Assembly (NCBI RefSeq): GCF_963576545.1 | Contig: NC_083658.1 | Coordinates: 9,565,428-9,629,427 of the forward strand | From: Limanda limanda | Lineage: Eukaryota > Chordata > Actinopteri > Pleuronectiformes > Pleuronectidae | Length of the DNA: 64,000 nucleotides | Direction: 5' to 3' | Part shown: positions 20,229-34,400 of the stretch, piece by piece | Layout: each line of letters opens with the position of its first letter | Numbering within the stretch: the stretch's first letter is position 1 | The notes under the pieces: generated by a model | Databases searched by the model: none | Seen by the model: the letters and a program-made list of their open reading frames with translations, nothing else | What the model was told of the DNA's origin: nothing | Translations under genes and position numbers: made by a program

Positions 20229-23059
20229 CTGAGAGTGGAGCGGGTATTAGTGGAAGGCTCATACACACAATGCTGGCAGCAAAGACTCAATGCTTCATGT
20301 GAGGTAAAAACCAGAAAACACTGCATTGGGTAAAAAGCATGGCAATTGGCATGTTTCGAAACACGTTTAGCGCTGAAGAGATGAAAAATAGAAAGACCGA
20401 ACTTCACACAAACTTGATAGCAGTGTTTTTGACTAACACCATAACAAAATGGCATTTTTAGGTCTTAAAAACAATTTCATGTGCGGCAGCTGTCATGTTC
20501 ACATGTGTGTGTCTGCTTGTGACAGACTAGTGACAATACAGCTTTAAGCCAACCTTAATGGAAGGATTTAGGTTGGATGTATGAAGACATTGGCAATCAG
20601 ATAATGAAAATGACAATCGCACAACCATGAAACCAAATTATATAAATTTCACCCATTTGGGTACTGATTTTCCAGCACAAGCACAGTCCAACTCAAAATT
20701 CTCTCTCTCTCACTCTCTCCCTCTCTCCTTTCCTAGCAGCATAAATGTATTTCTCGGCAAATGAAAGGATGACTCAGAATACAGACGTTACATATGTGTG
20801 TCCTTAATGAACCAAATACATTTTCTATTTGTTTAGCAACAGCACCTCAGGCACTTTCCACATCCCTGAATGGGTAGCGCGAGCTTCATGGACTGCCAAT
20901 AAGCAAGTAGGCTACACAACGAGAAACATGGGAGTTATGTGTATTCTTTTTGTTTCAGAGATTGCTATTTATACTCACGCAAACACGTTGTGACTCAATC
21001 AGGCCGACTTGAAAAGTATGTTTGGAGCATAATGAAGACATTTCCCACAAGGCTTTGTAAGCTGCATACAAGGTTTCACTGCTGCCGCTGTTAGTCTAGT
21101 CGAGTATCAGTTAAAAAGTCAGATGTCAACTACAAAACTGTACACACCGAGCGACTGAGAACCTTTTATGACTTAGTGTTTTTTGCTGAATGCCTTGATG
21201 TTATCGTCTCCATAGCAGCTTCCCAACAGAGCTCCAGGTTACAGGAGCAAATGCTTAAGGGAGCAGTAACCTTCATAGTGATGTATTATACATTGCCAAA
21301 GATGCTTGGCAATGCACAGCGCTGTTGACTCTTGGTCATTACGGCTGCCCATCAGAACATTATATTAATCTATAGTAAGCCATTCCTATTCCCTCCGGTA
21401 CAAGAAGAAGAAAGATGAAACCGTTCAAACAACTGCAACACAAGGCCGAGAGGAAAATGGGAAATCTCCCTCCCAGTTGTTTGCCTCTAAGGTAAACCCA
21501 AAGAACTTCCAGCAGCAATATAATAAGGTCGATTTTGTGGGAAGGTGCATTTTTCTCAAAGATTGTATTCGTCCCACATGGAGAGAAAAATGGACTGGGA
21601 ACTGCAGCAGCATTTTTCAAATTCAATTCTCCAAATGCCCCTCTTTTTCCGACAGACGGGACAGGCGATTTTCTTCACCTGTTGTATAAATTTGAGGTTG
21701 CACAGAACTATTCATTAGTGCCTTTCCATGATAGTCAGAAAAGTAAACAATAGTCTTAGCTCCTCTATTTATATCCTTTATTAATAATACATACAAATAC
21801 AAATGCACTATGATAATACAGAGTCTGTTCCCATTCATTCCTTCTCCTTCAATGCAGATGTTTAGAGACGGAGGCATGGATACACACTTGAATGAACACA
21901 AGCTTTGGTTGGACACTTTGCATGTGGTGATAGAAAGTAATGTCAGGAGTTATCTGATAGAAAGAAACAGAGCACGGTATTTGATTTACTGACTAGTGAA
22001 CTAAAATACCTGGGGCGGATGTGTGTTTTTGTGCTCCCGCTCTGCTTTCTTTTGCCTGTGTGTTTTATTTCAACCAAATAAAATAAATGTATATTGTTTG
22101 AGAATCTGAAATGCTTCATTGTCAACTTAAACCCATGATTGAATGATGATCAATGAATGATTGAAATGAATCAGACCAGCTCTTCCCACATCAAGGTTAA
22201 GGACTTCCCAAGTTTTGGAAAATATAGAACATTTCTATAATTATTATCATTTATTTAGCATAACCCTCTGCGTTTTTTGTTTTTAACTAGTCATAACATA
22301 TAGTGGTAACTAAGTTGTTCTTATGTTTTTGAATTTATTAAGATCAGATTTTACTATACTGATTTTACTGAACTGACAGTTCCTGAAGGCGGTGCTAATG
22401 CCAAGGTCGTGAGGTCATTTGTATTAAAGGGGGAAATTAGAGGGAATATATTTCAGTAGAAATGCCTTCCTAATGTTGAAACTAATAGTAGGTCAAAATA
22501 ATCCACTTTAGACTATGAAAATCAAAGGTCAGAGATTATCCAATATCTATAAAATGCATGACCATGACTATGTTCACGATAAAGCATGGCTGATATAACC
22601 TCTTTCTCTAGAGCTGCAGGATCCAACAGCAAAAAAAGCTATTATTGTTTAAGTGCCTTGAGATAATGTATGCTATTATTTGGTACTATATACATTTAAA
22701 ATAATGAATTGAACCTAAGAGAAAAGAATTTGATTCTGCTTCCATGTAGGTTTGTGCACAAACTTTGAAAGGCTGAATATGTGAATCACACTCGACTTCC
22801 CTTTGCCCTCGCTTTAAACTGGAATTTGAGATCAAAAACACTCTGTGTCACTGGAGTTTAACTGTTGCTCATCACACCTCCCTTGAATCAAACAACACTT
22901 ACATCCCAGAGCTCACTTTGAAACATGTTCCTGATTTAACACCCGCAATGTATCAAAGCATGGACGCAGATACAGCAAGCTCTGCAAAAATAATGAAAGG
23001 GTGTCGTGCTTGTGAGCAAATCTGTGTTCCTCTGCATGCCTGTGAGCGAGTAGACGTAC
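20229..23059 (-). other. nlgn4x: nlgn4x intron (2.8 kb) at the splice-site-B position
   Basis: Lies exactly where neuroligin-1 can insert its small B cassette. I looked for a 24-27-bp exon coding an NRWSNSTK-like peptide and did not find one. It holds a CT tract at 20701-20728 and a LINE-like tail at 22651-22715. Confidence 0.85.
22651..22715 (+). repeat. LINE-like 3' tail, copy 1
   Basis: AAGTGCCTTGAGATAATGTATG followed by a TTTGGTACTATATACAT-like stretch and ATGAATTGAA matches the copy at 26835-26915. This is the usual look of a fish L2/RTE-type 3' end. The family assignment is from memory. Confidence 0.5.
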
Positions 23060-23245
23060 CTTCTGAGTAATGGGAGAGGGTGAGCAGGCTGACGCACGAT
23101 GCTCCAGCGCCCGAGCCAAAGATGGTCACTCTCTTTGGGTCTCCTTTGAAGGCCTGGATGTTTTCCTTGATCCACCTGAGAGCCTGAATTTGATCCAGCA
23201 GGCCATAGTTGCCCTTGGCTGCCTGGTCGCCTGTGCTTAGAAAAC
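23060..23245 (-). CDS. nlgn4x: Neuroligin-4, 186-bp exon with the inactive nucleophile elbow
   Basis: 61 full residues plus shared codons. The acceptor ATCCAG is just above 23245 and the donor GTACGT just below 23060. The first GT completes the Gly begun in the 153-bp exon. Local residues 39-50 read [12 protein letters not shown]: the catalytic serine of cholinesterases (GESAG) is replaced by glycine at local position 45, the hallmark of neuroligins, so the protein is an adhesion molecule and not an esterase. [15 protein letters not shown] is the conserved helix before it. The exon ends SHYSE plus one G. With AT from the next exon this gives Asp, where I recall Gly in other neuroligins. The 186-bp length equals the corresponding exon in other vertebrate neuroligins as I know them. 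Confidence 0.94.
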
Positions 23246-26200
23246 CTGGATTGATGGAAACAAACAGAGGAAATAAGTGATCTCAACTTGACTTCAGAAA
23301 GGCTTTTGGGATTGAATAGATGTAAACCTGAGACAAAAGCGGAGAGACCATTTCCCTGTTATCCTCCAGCTATTCTCTTGCCTTTCCTGAGGCCTAAACT
23401 GTCCCTAATCATTACCGTTTAAGAGATGAATTGGTAAAATTAAGAAAGGATCATCACCCTCATCTAAATTTATCTGGCTGGTCTTCACTATTTTATAACA
23501 ATATAAAAAAAAATTATTTAATAGATCCTTAGCTACTTTAAACGGCCATTTTACCGAGCTTTTCTGATGGATGACAGCCTTTTATGTAGCCAGTTGTTTG
23601 AAGTGCAAAACTTTACTTCACTATTTAGTTGGATAACAGAGCCTCAGGACACCAGATGAACAAACTCACTTTAATTCTGTTGCATATTTGTTATCATGTC
23701 AGCAGAATATATCAAGAATCCTAATAACTAATTATGTGAATGTGACCTGGGCCAACAAAGCAGCGTAAAATTGGATGAATGGATTAATCTATTTGAAATT
23801 AAACATTTTTTGTTCTTAACTTCCCAATTCTGAGCTGATCTTCCCGCTGGTGTGCCTGCAGAAACTCTGTCTTCTCATTAGTGTGTAATTTCAATGAAGT
23901 GCATTAGTTTTAAGGCCTAAAGGGCCTGAATTCAGTGTTTTATAAGACTTTTCACAAACCGACAGATAATATGTTGTGGCTGTATTTCACTGGTTTTAAT
24001 GACTGGTCTGTCTGGTCTGTGTTTTGTCTCTGTCAAGAAAAATAAACATTAGGTTCCCTCTCCTGTTTCACAGACTGACAGACTTACAGAGACAATTAAA
24101 TCAAAAGTACAAGGTCAAATAAGATATTTTATTAAATGGTGTCTTATATGGACTTATATTGATTCCATAGACCTGACATATTGACTGGGCCAAATGGATG
24201 AAATTGGCACATGCTGAAATTATCTCAATGGAGATTGAACGTGAACTCTTCGTTGGACATTGTATCTAACTTCTGAATTGACAACAATGGTTGATTGTTA
24301 TGGTGTGTATGTAATTCCCTTTTTACACACAAACAGATAAAAACAGTAGTAGAAGAAAAGTAATCTAAGACTCCAAATTCCCCCTATTTTATGAATAAAC
24401 CCCATTTTTTAACCAAATGCCAAGTTAATGACCTACAAAGAGTTGAAAACCTAAACAACATGTGGTAAATCATCTGAGAAATTGCTTTGACAAGCGGAAG
24501 TACAATCGCAAATTGTGAATAAGACTACCTTAACAGTGAAGAGAATGTTAATTATGTATGAGAAATGTGAGGACAGATTTGATCATCCTCAAAACAACAA
24601 TAAGAGAAAAGGTTAATTTATTGCATCGCCTATCTTCTTTTCTCCACTGAGATACCCCTTGAATCTGTCTCCATTGAGACTCAGGACAATACTGATAATT
24701 AGTCAGTACATCAGCTTGTTTGTAAGCCATTCAGCATGAAGCTCTGCAGCCTTAAGCACCAACACGCTCCCTTTTAATTTGATTTCACCCATGGCTCCAG
24801 AAATCGTAGGCCAGTGGTGATCCCTTCCAGCCAAGTGCCAGGCCAACCAGCTTGGAAGTGAGTTCCACATCCAAAACTTGTTGACAAATTAGCAAATGCG
24901 CCTAAACCCATTAAGTGGCTTTCTAAATGATGCCACTGGGGGAACTGGTGGCTCCTCCTTGCCAGGCCTGAGAGCTCGGCGGCCAAGCCTGGCAGCAACA
25001 GTCTGTCCCTGTGAGCTGACCAAGACCGAGGCAGTGTAAATGACAAATGGGATGAGGACCGCTGGGTAAGAAAGGAGGAAAAAGGGGAGAGGTAGCCTGA
25101 GGTTGTTTGATAAAGAGCAGATCCGGTTTGTCATGGTGAGGTGGAGGAGATGATAGAGAGGGGATGGAGGGCAGGGGGGCGGGGGGGATTACAAGGCCTC
25201 TGGCAGGCTCATACACCCTGTAGAATGACCAACAGGCCCTGGCCCTCACATCTCCTCACTCCACCTTTCCCACCCCCCCACCCCTCACTCTCACTCATTT
25301 CTCTTCGGCTCCCCCATGTTTTCCCATCTCCTCTCAAAACCGAAACCACAAAGGAGCCGGGGAGAGAAGCATGCCTACCAGGTGCTCCCCAGGACGTGTG
25401 AAGATTAGTCAAAGCTTCATTTCAAAGCACTATGTTTCCGAAAATAGAGTGCATACATAACTAAGCCTGTCGCCTGGAGACACACCGTGGACGTCCAAAG
25501 AACAGACTTATCTGAAACCAAAGAGGCCTAAAAGAAGAACAAAAAAATGTAGGAATAAAAAGAAATATAAATGTGATAAAATAAACCTGTGCAGGATTGT
25601 AACTTTGCATCAAAAGTATGATTTTAAGAAGCTAATCATCCTGTGGCAACTCCGTTGTTGACACACTTGTAGCTTTTGTGTTATTATAGCATTTTTTGGA
25701 ATACATTTTTAAGCACAGCATGCCATTGTTTCAAGCTTATCGCCTGAATGACAAACATTTCGAGATGCATTCTTCCTGTGACTCTGCAGCGAACTTCATG
25801 AACATCTTGTCAATCTGTTCCTCTAACCTGAATACATCATGTCAGGCTGTTTAGCTAATGTTACCTTTACGTGTCAGTGTGTGGAGCGAACATAAACTCA
25901 ACCAGGCCTCCTTAAAAACATCAGAACACCGTCGGATGTGACTTTGACCTCTGACGGGTATGTGGACAAAGTCAGTCTTACTTCAGTTGCTATGCTACTA
26001 ACGCTACATGCTCCAAATCAATATATTGCCAATATTTCATGTCATGATTTTATCCAATATTTTAATCTTTAAGGAAATGTATGCCTTAATGTGCCGGTAT
26101 AGTGTGACATACAATATCTGCAATATCTTGATTCACAGAGACACATGAGAAGTGCTTCAATTCTACAGACCTGTGCTTAATGGAGGTTTTAATGAATTTA

Positions 26201-26485
26201 TCCATTAAACGCTGTTAACACTAATGAAAAAAAATGCAATGTTTTTGTGCTATTTTTGTTGTATATTCAGCCTATTCTCAATACAACAAAAAATTACTAA
26301 GATATTGAATTAGATGCCTGTGCCAACACTATCTTGTATACGTTGACTCACATGTTAAATATGAATTTTTTACATAAGATTTAAACAATCGCATCTCCGT
26401 TTTTACTTCCAAATTTGTCAGAAAGATTTCTATATGCAGATTGTTTGTGTAGATAGTTATGAGTCAGATCGGAGCGCTTCATACT

Positions 26486-26486
<1 letters not shown>

Positions 26487-26519
<33 letters not shown>
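26487..26519 (+). repeat. AG dinucleotide microsatellite
   Basis: Uninterrupted AG units over 33 bases. Confidence 0.95.
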
Positions 26520-26526
<7 letters not shown>

Positions 26527-26731
26527 TGGCTGAGATGCAGTAGGCTCATACTGGTGCTCAGAAAACTATTCATTCTACTGACATGTTCTTGATTTAAAAC
26601 AACTGACAGGCCCACCATTTTTTAAACGGAACACAATTAAAAACAATCTGCAGTATGAATTACACAAACACAATGTTTATCCTTTCCACTAACAAACATG
26701 AAATAACGAGTAGAATGGGATCACCACGTAA

Positions 26732-26732
26732 A

Positions 26733-26772
<40 letters not shown>
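26732..26772 (+). repeat. AC dinucleotide microsatellite
   Basis: AC units over about 40 bases with one AA interruption. Confidence 0.95.
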
Positions 26773-26834
26773 GTGTCACAACTTTTTGTTTTTTTCTCCT
26801 CCATTCTGTGCTCTCTCTTTCTCTCCTACTACGT

Positions 26835-26915
26835 AAAGTGCCTTGAGATAATGTATGTCGTGATTTGGTGCTGTACATGTAAAATGGAATTGGAATAAAA
26901 TGAAATTCAAATAAA
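26835..26915 (+). repeat. LINE-like 3' tail, copy 2
   Basis: AAGTGCCTTGAGATAATGTATG, then GTCGTGATTTGGTGCTGTACA and a tail of degenerate AAAATGGAATTGGAATAAAATG units. Better preserved than the copy at 22651. Confidence 0.6.
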
Positions 26916-27713
26916 TTGTTCCACAATCCTACTTATAGCCACAAATGCTTGTTGAGTGTAACGCAATACTAACACTTGAAAGCAACTACACTCTCTGATT
27001 GATTTCACAGAAACATCTTTGTTATTTTAAAACTCCTTTTGCCTAGAGAGCCTCCACCCACGGGCAAACATAAAGCTGAAAAATATGGAAGACAGATGTG
27101 AGCAGTTCTTTCAAGGTCACACAACGTCATATTTAACTTTTCACAAAAATACACGGATTTGTTCCGCTGAGGTTTAAATAACTGTATGGATTTTGCATTT
27201 AATTAGCAGCATCCTGAAGTCATTCTTATCCATAAACATGTGAGTCTTCCCTGTGGCATGCTGCGACTGCAACTTTTTAGATATTTAAAAAAAAATGTTA
27301 AATAGCAAGGTCAACTGAGGAGACACCATCTGCTGAGGAAGCCCATAATATGTGACTTACAGCTTGTGCATAACAGACAAGCAGGTCTAGTTATTAGTAA
27401 AACAAAGAAGTAATTTCAACTTCCCAGATGCATCCGAGCAATAGTTACACGGAAGTTTTTCGACAATCTGCAGTACCAGAAGATTATCCTTGATGCGTTA
27501 TGTTGTCATCTAGCTACCGTCAGAATAACAGATGACTGTACTTTATGTTCCTAACAGGAAACATCAAATACATCCTGGTACACTGACATGTTTTTTCTTC
27601 AATGTTTATAGACCAAAAGTGTTCAGTGAAGTTGAGCCAGGACCGTGTCCTATAAACTGGTGACAGAGCCGTTTCCTTAATGATATAGGAAGGTCACAAT
27701 AATATAAGTAGCA

Positions 27714-27827
27714 CATACATGTCACTCCCTTTTAAATACATACCATATACACGTCACTCTTTTTTATATGCATACCATATATATGTCACTCTCTTTAATA
27801 CACGTAACATATACATGTCTCTCCCTC
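27714..27827 (+). repeat. Minisatellite, 30-32-bp unit, about 3.5 copies
   Basis: Units begin at 27714, 27744, 27776 and 27808 with CATACATGTCACTC, CATATACACGTCACTC, CATATATATGTCACTC and CATATACATGTCTCTC. Each is followed by a T-rich stretch and ATACATAC-like spacer. Confidence 0.85.
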
Positions 27828-30253
27828 TTCCTGCCTCCTGACCTATACTTCAGGAGTTCAGTGGAAATAAATCATGTGACTTTATCACAGGTTCCCGATG
27901 GATTCTAGTGCCCTATGCAGATTTGTGTAGTGTATCCATCCAACTAAATCAATGACTCGCCTGTAACATTTATGTCCCAACCAAAAAACCTACGATCTCA
28001 AACAGGATGTAACAGCTTTAATATTTTCTGGCTGATATCTCAAACTGAATCTTATTATTGTTTCCAGATAAGGTTTTTCCTGTGCTGTTAGTGACACTGT
28101 GATCTCTCTCTGCGCCCAGAGGAAGCGCTTCATCATCAGCATTACTCCCTCTGCTCTAGGGGGGAAGCAATAATCCCTTCCCTCCGCTATTTGTATTAAT
28201 GCTGCCCTGACAGGGGCTGGGGGCTTAATGTAGGTCAGTCATGAAAAGCACACAGTGGACACAAGCACAAGGTTTGGACTGAACCGTGGCAGGAATGGCT
28301 GCCGATTGATTTTGAACTCTTGGTGGAGTGACGGAGAAACTGAAAGCTTTGTTTTGTGAGGTTATATTCTTATAATAGTTAATATCAATTTTAATCATTG
28401 ATGCGGCAGGTCACTACCAAAATTGAAATGTAATACGTATTTGAAACCATCAAAATGGTTGAACTTTTTTCTCACCAAGTGTTTCTCACCAACTTAATTT
28501 AAACCTTAATGTCAATAATCATTGTTACTGATGATAAATATTGATGTTTATTATTGTTTTCATTATTGGTGATATTATTATAAATTACATTAGCAGTGGC
28601 AAGACTATTCTAAGTATTAATACACTTTTCCCCCCTCAAAAATGATCTTATATTACTTTTAATATAATTTTCTACAATTATTGCTGTCATATTAAGACCG
28701 TTATTGTAGTGGTCAGACTGATAATATTAAATATATCATATGCTCTCTGCCAAATTATTATTATTGTTTTGATTGTTGTGCATAATTATAAATATTTTAT
28801 AGAAAACAATAGACACATACCCTCTCTCTACTCACAGCTCCTGGTTGAGGTAAGCTCTACACTTATCCATGACTCAGGATGACAATCTAGTTCCAAGAAT
28901 CCTGAATTATCTATATAACCACCATCCATCTTGACCACCTGACCACAACTTTAGACTGTTTGACCTTAAGGTAAAAGTATAATTTCAAAGAAATTTTAAC
29001 ATCAGCATATCTAAGGATTTATTTAAAGCACATTCCATTGTATTTACAGCATACTGATTTATTCTGCTTTGATTTTGACCATTCTTCCTTTAATGTTTAT
29101 TTTGTGCTCCAGCTTTAAATGCGTGATTGGAGTGGATCATTCAAAACCAAAATATTATTTTTGGTGCGATGGCTTTTAAAGACAGCTTGGTGAATTACAA
29201 AAAGATCAAGAAATACTCCTCTAACCTGCACAAGTCCAAATTTATGTGGTCATCTAACAAATCAACTATATGTTGGCATTTTGGAGACATGAGCGATTTC
29301 CACTTGACAATAGAAATGTGTTTGCTTCAGGTTTAAATCACCGTCAGTCAGTTCCATTCAGAGCAGCTGCACTGACTTAATCTGTGCCAAATATCAGAGT
29401 TGAAATTTAAAAAGCTTCTTTACCAAGTCCTGAAAATACCACCAGTGTGATCTAAATGCCACTGCATGGGATTGCACACAGTTCAAAGTTTAAAAGTCGG
29501 AGCATCAGATGACAGCAGAACAACAGGAGTGACACAGATGACGGAGTGAAGTGGCGTCGGAGCTCCACGGACAGACAGTGACCCGGCGGAATGCCAAACG
29601 CTGGGAGCTTTGAGCACAACATGTTCACAGGCCCGAGTGCCATATGAGTCATTACATCACTCAATGGAGAAATGTCCCTAATGTTGCAAAAACAAACAAA
29701 GATGCAGGTTTTTGTTGTATTCTTCAAGATCGTTTGGAATATTATAGCTATATTTGATATAGAATGCATAACATTACAGCATTTCATAATTTATTATTAC
29801 TTATGGAGGAGAAGTAACAGTACACTTGCATTAGCTGCTCTCTTCTCCCTATCTCACTACCTAATCAGTTGTAGGGAATATGCAGGTGAGAGAGCTGGGA
29901 CCTCAGTGGGCGAGTGAGCCTGTGAAGTTGATGATACATCAATCTTGCTTGTAGTCCATGCACATGATTTATCCTATTTTTGCATTAGGGTTACAGCCAA
30001 TTGCTTTAGATCTACTGATGACGTGCAACATTATATAACCTCACCCTTCTTCACTGAGGAGCCAACTCTGATTCACATGTAGCACAGGAACACTCAAACA
30101 GAATGTTATTGAATTTGTAATCTAGCCAATAGAAATGAATATGTGTCCGACTGTAAATACAGTGGTTTTGAATTTCATCCAGATTTTATCCAGATTAGAC
30201 CAGTTACCACTTTTTACTAAAACAGCACTCCTTGGCCCATTTTACATATAGCA

Positions 30254-30266
30254 CCCCCCCCCCCCC
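30254..30266 (+). repeat. Homopolymer C run
   Basis: Thirteen consecutive C, prone to length errors in assembly. Confidence 0.9.
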
Positions 30267-31444
30267 AGGAGAAAAAAAGATAAAGAAAAAACATAATCAA
30301 ATAGATAAAACATATATAGATAGATAAATAGATTATTTTGACTCACTCCACAAGGCTTGTGTGGTGAAATACTCTGATTATAGTCTTTATACTATCACTC
30401 ACACTGCGCATTGTCTATCTTTATATACAGTGTATGACCAGGAATCAATATTAACAGGATACCCTCGACTTCATCAATATTGGCAAAGAAAATGTTTGAT
30501 TCAGTGCATCTTGAATTTGCATCTTTGCTAAACACAATAGAAGTACTCAATACATACCGACAGATGCACTTTTCTGGTTCACAGTGCGAGCACAAATGTC
30601 TGACAGTATAATTTAGCCATAAAAGCTCAAACATCCATTGAGTCCGCCCTCAGGAGTTGTAAATGGAGCAGCCTCGGTTTTCTCAATTCTCACTCTGGGA
30701 AACCTGGTTGGCATCATTAAAAAATAAAGTAAAAGCAGCAAATAACCCATTTCGATTCATTTATAACTTTAATAGAGCAAGGAAACAAGTAGAAGTCCTT
30801 TATCATCCTATGGTGAGAGGCAAAGCACCCTGACAATGTGAGAGTAATAGCCGGTAATTGTGCTCACTGTCCAGAGTGTTCCTCCCGCGGCTACCAGATG
30901 AAATGTTAATTATCAAAGGGAATGATGGGAAGGGAATGGTTTCGGATAAACTCAGCAAGGTCAGCTGAGCTCAGCCGCAGCCAAACCTCCTGCCCGTCAC
31001 ATTCTACGCCGCCCATCAGGCCGGTCAGACAGGCTCCGAGCACAGTCACCAAAGACAAGGGAAGGTGACAAGGAGACGACCATAGCCGAGTGTTTTCTCG
31101 TGGCTGGGCTCTGTAATTAGGATGAGGCATTAAGCCCACACGGGGGCACGCCTGGTGTTAAACATAACCTCTCCTGACTGACAGTGCAGTGGTGGAAAAA
31201 AACACACCACAGCTGTCAGAGCGCATCAGCCCACACTGGCGCATTTGAGGGTCACATCAGGTGACAGTCTCTGGGTGACAGCAGAGCAATGAGTCACTCA
31301 GAATGACATTATGATAATGGCGGAAAAAGACAAATGTGGACATTTAAATTGAAGATTAGCTGTGGTTAGGGAAGCTCTTCTCTCACCTCCCTTCACCACA
31401 GACCAGGAATATTTGAGGTAATTTCAAAGGATTATACCAGTGTC

Positions 31445-31462
31445 TATATATATATATATATA
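31445..31462 (+). repeat. TA microsatellite
   Basis: Short TA run. Confidence 0.9.
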
Positions 31463-34400
31463 TCTCTTCTAAAAGCCCCCCAAATTCATTAAAAAGAGCT
31501 CACAAAGACACAGGGCTGCCTTGACTAAATGTCATCTATCTTGTTCAACAACACAGTTTTGTCCTGCTGTGCTGTACACAGTTAATTACCACGTCAATTG
31601 GAGTGTTTTATTTATTTATTACTTTCCCAAAGTGGCGGTAAAGACACGTAAGCAGAGGGCAGAGTGGGAGGTGAAAACACAACAGGATCTCTGCAGAGTC
31701 GCTGTCAGCCAAAAGCACGTAACATGCAATCAATAGCCTGTGACCTCTTAACAGATATGTGAGGAGAGGAAAATAATACATGCCTGTAAAAATACAGAGA
31801 GAAGTGAGTTTCTTTTCACATCCTGATTCTTTCAACTCTCTTTCTGAAAAACTGAATCTCTTTTATCCTATCTTATCGTCCAGTGCCACAGTTTTCTCAT
31901 TCTCCTTCTTTGCACCTTTAGTCTGTGGACATTTGAGCAAGGATTGCAACACCGGGGTTTGATATTTCTGTTCAAACATTAACTTCTAACAGCAGTATAC
32001 ACCTCAACTGTAGCAAATAAACACATGCACGACTGTTAGAATTGTTGTGTTGTAACATCAGGTATACGAGAGACACAATATGAGCACTATGATACTAGTA
32101 TATCACAGTGACAATCCTTGTACCTTCCAGTTCCTTGTTTGCCGATTGGCCATCACCATACCACAATGTGGTCAAAGTTGATTTAGACTCGATTTGTTTT
32201 CCAAAGTTGGTAATGGCGCCCCTGCAGTTCCAATGCAGTGGCTTCATTGGAATATATCTCTAATTTTGTTCGTCTAAACACACCTTTTCCATTACATCCA
32301 CTCACTGTCTCTTCTAATGTCACCTGCTTAACTTTTCGTTTGCAAACCTCTCTGCCCGACAGTTGTTGCAAAACTGGAAAACTGAAATGATGCTTGCTCA
32401 AGGCTGCTCAAAGCTGATATCACGATTGAACAACTATCAACAACCTCTGTAAACACATACCAATCGCCTCTAGGCTAACCCAAAGTCAATTTTAGTATTG
32501 ATGCACATCGATATCATCAACATGCTTCTTTTCTTCATTTTAATATATGAAATGGTGTTTTATATTATAACGGGATAACAACAATAGAACCCACTGTGTG
32601 TAATTGTAGCTGTAGAATGGAGTCTATATTATCTTTATTTTCAAAGTTGTGAATCAACCACCTCATAAACATACACTATACTTAATGAAATTGCTATTTT
32701 ATATATGGTAAACGCCTGACTTTCCTAAAAGCTGCAGTAAATTAGTATTATATCTTGTCCCTGTATGTTCTCAGATCACGTTATAAGAGCACAATAAACA
32801 GGCAGCTAACAATGGACAAGATTAAATGAGTCACTTCAAGGGAGCATGGCCATCCCCACCCCCCCCCCCCACTTAATAGTTCATACAATGCCAGCAGAGC
32901 CCAGATGTTGCCCAGTTTAATTATTTGGGCGACGATTTCAAAGCAGGTAAACAGTATGCATCTGTTGTCGGAGTTTTTCCCCTCACTTTCAGTGAGAAAG
33001 CCTTTGATGAGCGGCGACTCCTCTCCCAGTAACGCGGCGGTAGCTTTCTCCTGGTGTTGTTTGCTCTGACGATGAGGGATGTCGGTTTCACGGCATCAAA
33101 GGGAATGAATAGCGAGTTCGTTTTCTGATCTCTGCAAGCCAGCTCTGGGCACAGACGCACATCGAAGTGCAGCGTGTATTCTGTATCAGAACATCGGGTG
33201 TGGGACAGAATCACACTCTGGTGGTAGGAGCTCTCTGTCTGGTACTAATGGCTATGTCACCTCCAGATTGGAATCCTGTATTCAAGTAAAAGTACACATT
33301 ATTTATATCTGTACTCGCTGGTTGAGGTGGGGCCAGAAGCTCATTATGAGAAGTACAAATACCTTAAAAACGTACATTGCATTAGCATCTTGCAAATACG
33401 TGCAATTCAAATGCAAACTGCAGTTGTAAGAAATACAGAGATGAGATTTTAAATGTATAAAAGTATAAAACTAAATCAAAAAATAAAAGCAAGTTGCTTT
33501 GTTAGGTGTATCTTTTCTTTATGCTAACCTAAACACATCTTGGATCTGGATCCCTGTACTGGACTCACAGTGTTGAAATTGGAATTGATCTACTCTGACA
33601 ATGGTTAACAATGTGCGTATTTCCCAAAAGGTCAGATTGTTCCATTCAAATTGAAACTTGACAAATAGGGAGAAATCAGTTTTCGCTCTGTGTGTACCAG
33701 AGCTGCATGTTGATAGCAGCTCTTAATACAATCGAGCTCCATGGAGCGTAACAATGAGCCCTTTTGATTTGAATATGGCCAAATCTCTGAGATCTTCATG
33801 GTGATTCCGGAGCAGGTATAGTGGATTTGATGCATTTCTTTGTAATTAGAATCGAATCAACAGGGAAAGAGGACTGCAGGTGTTGGAATGGTTCCCGTGT
33901 CCACTTCACTGTGACATTTGACTGTGCAAGCTGAAAATGGATTTGACTGAAGTAAATCAATGTGAAGATCAAGGACAGGAACGAGAAACAGAACAGAAAC
34001 CAGACATTTACACAAGCACTATCAATGGTAAATACTGTAATGTGATAAACACGCTTCCTGCCTCCTTTATTGCCCTCTGCAAAATTCTTCATGGTCTGCA
34101 TATGTAGAGTGAAAGTCATCCACATACAAGGGGAAAAAGGCAGAGTGGGAATGCGCCAGAGAGATATTCTGCTGCAGTGGGCTCCTCTCAACTGTGGAAA
34201 AGTGTGATTGGTTACACATCCATTCAGCCGGGGCGCTACCCCAGTGATCCACCGGCGTATGTTCATTAAATTCTGCAGAGCTAATTAGAATCTATTTGAC
34301 ATCCGTTGGGAGACATTTGCACAGCTTGCAGAACTGCACAAACAATTCACGGGCACAAGCAGCCGTGCACACTGCAGGCATTTTAAAGGGGAGAAGATGC

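Noticed and set aside
20229..23059. A small splice-site-B exon as in neuroligin-1
   Set aside because: No 24-27-bp exon with flanking AG/GT coding an NRWSNSTK-like peptide was found. The gene also matches NLGN4, which I do not recall as having this cassette.
32921..33214. 97-codon minus-strand frame in the long intron as an alternative exon
   Set aside because: No known domain, no convincing splice borders checked in frame, and no similarity I recognise. Possibly a conserved noncoding patch, but not supported as a gene.
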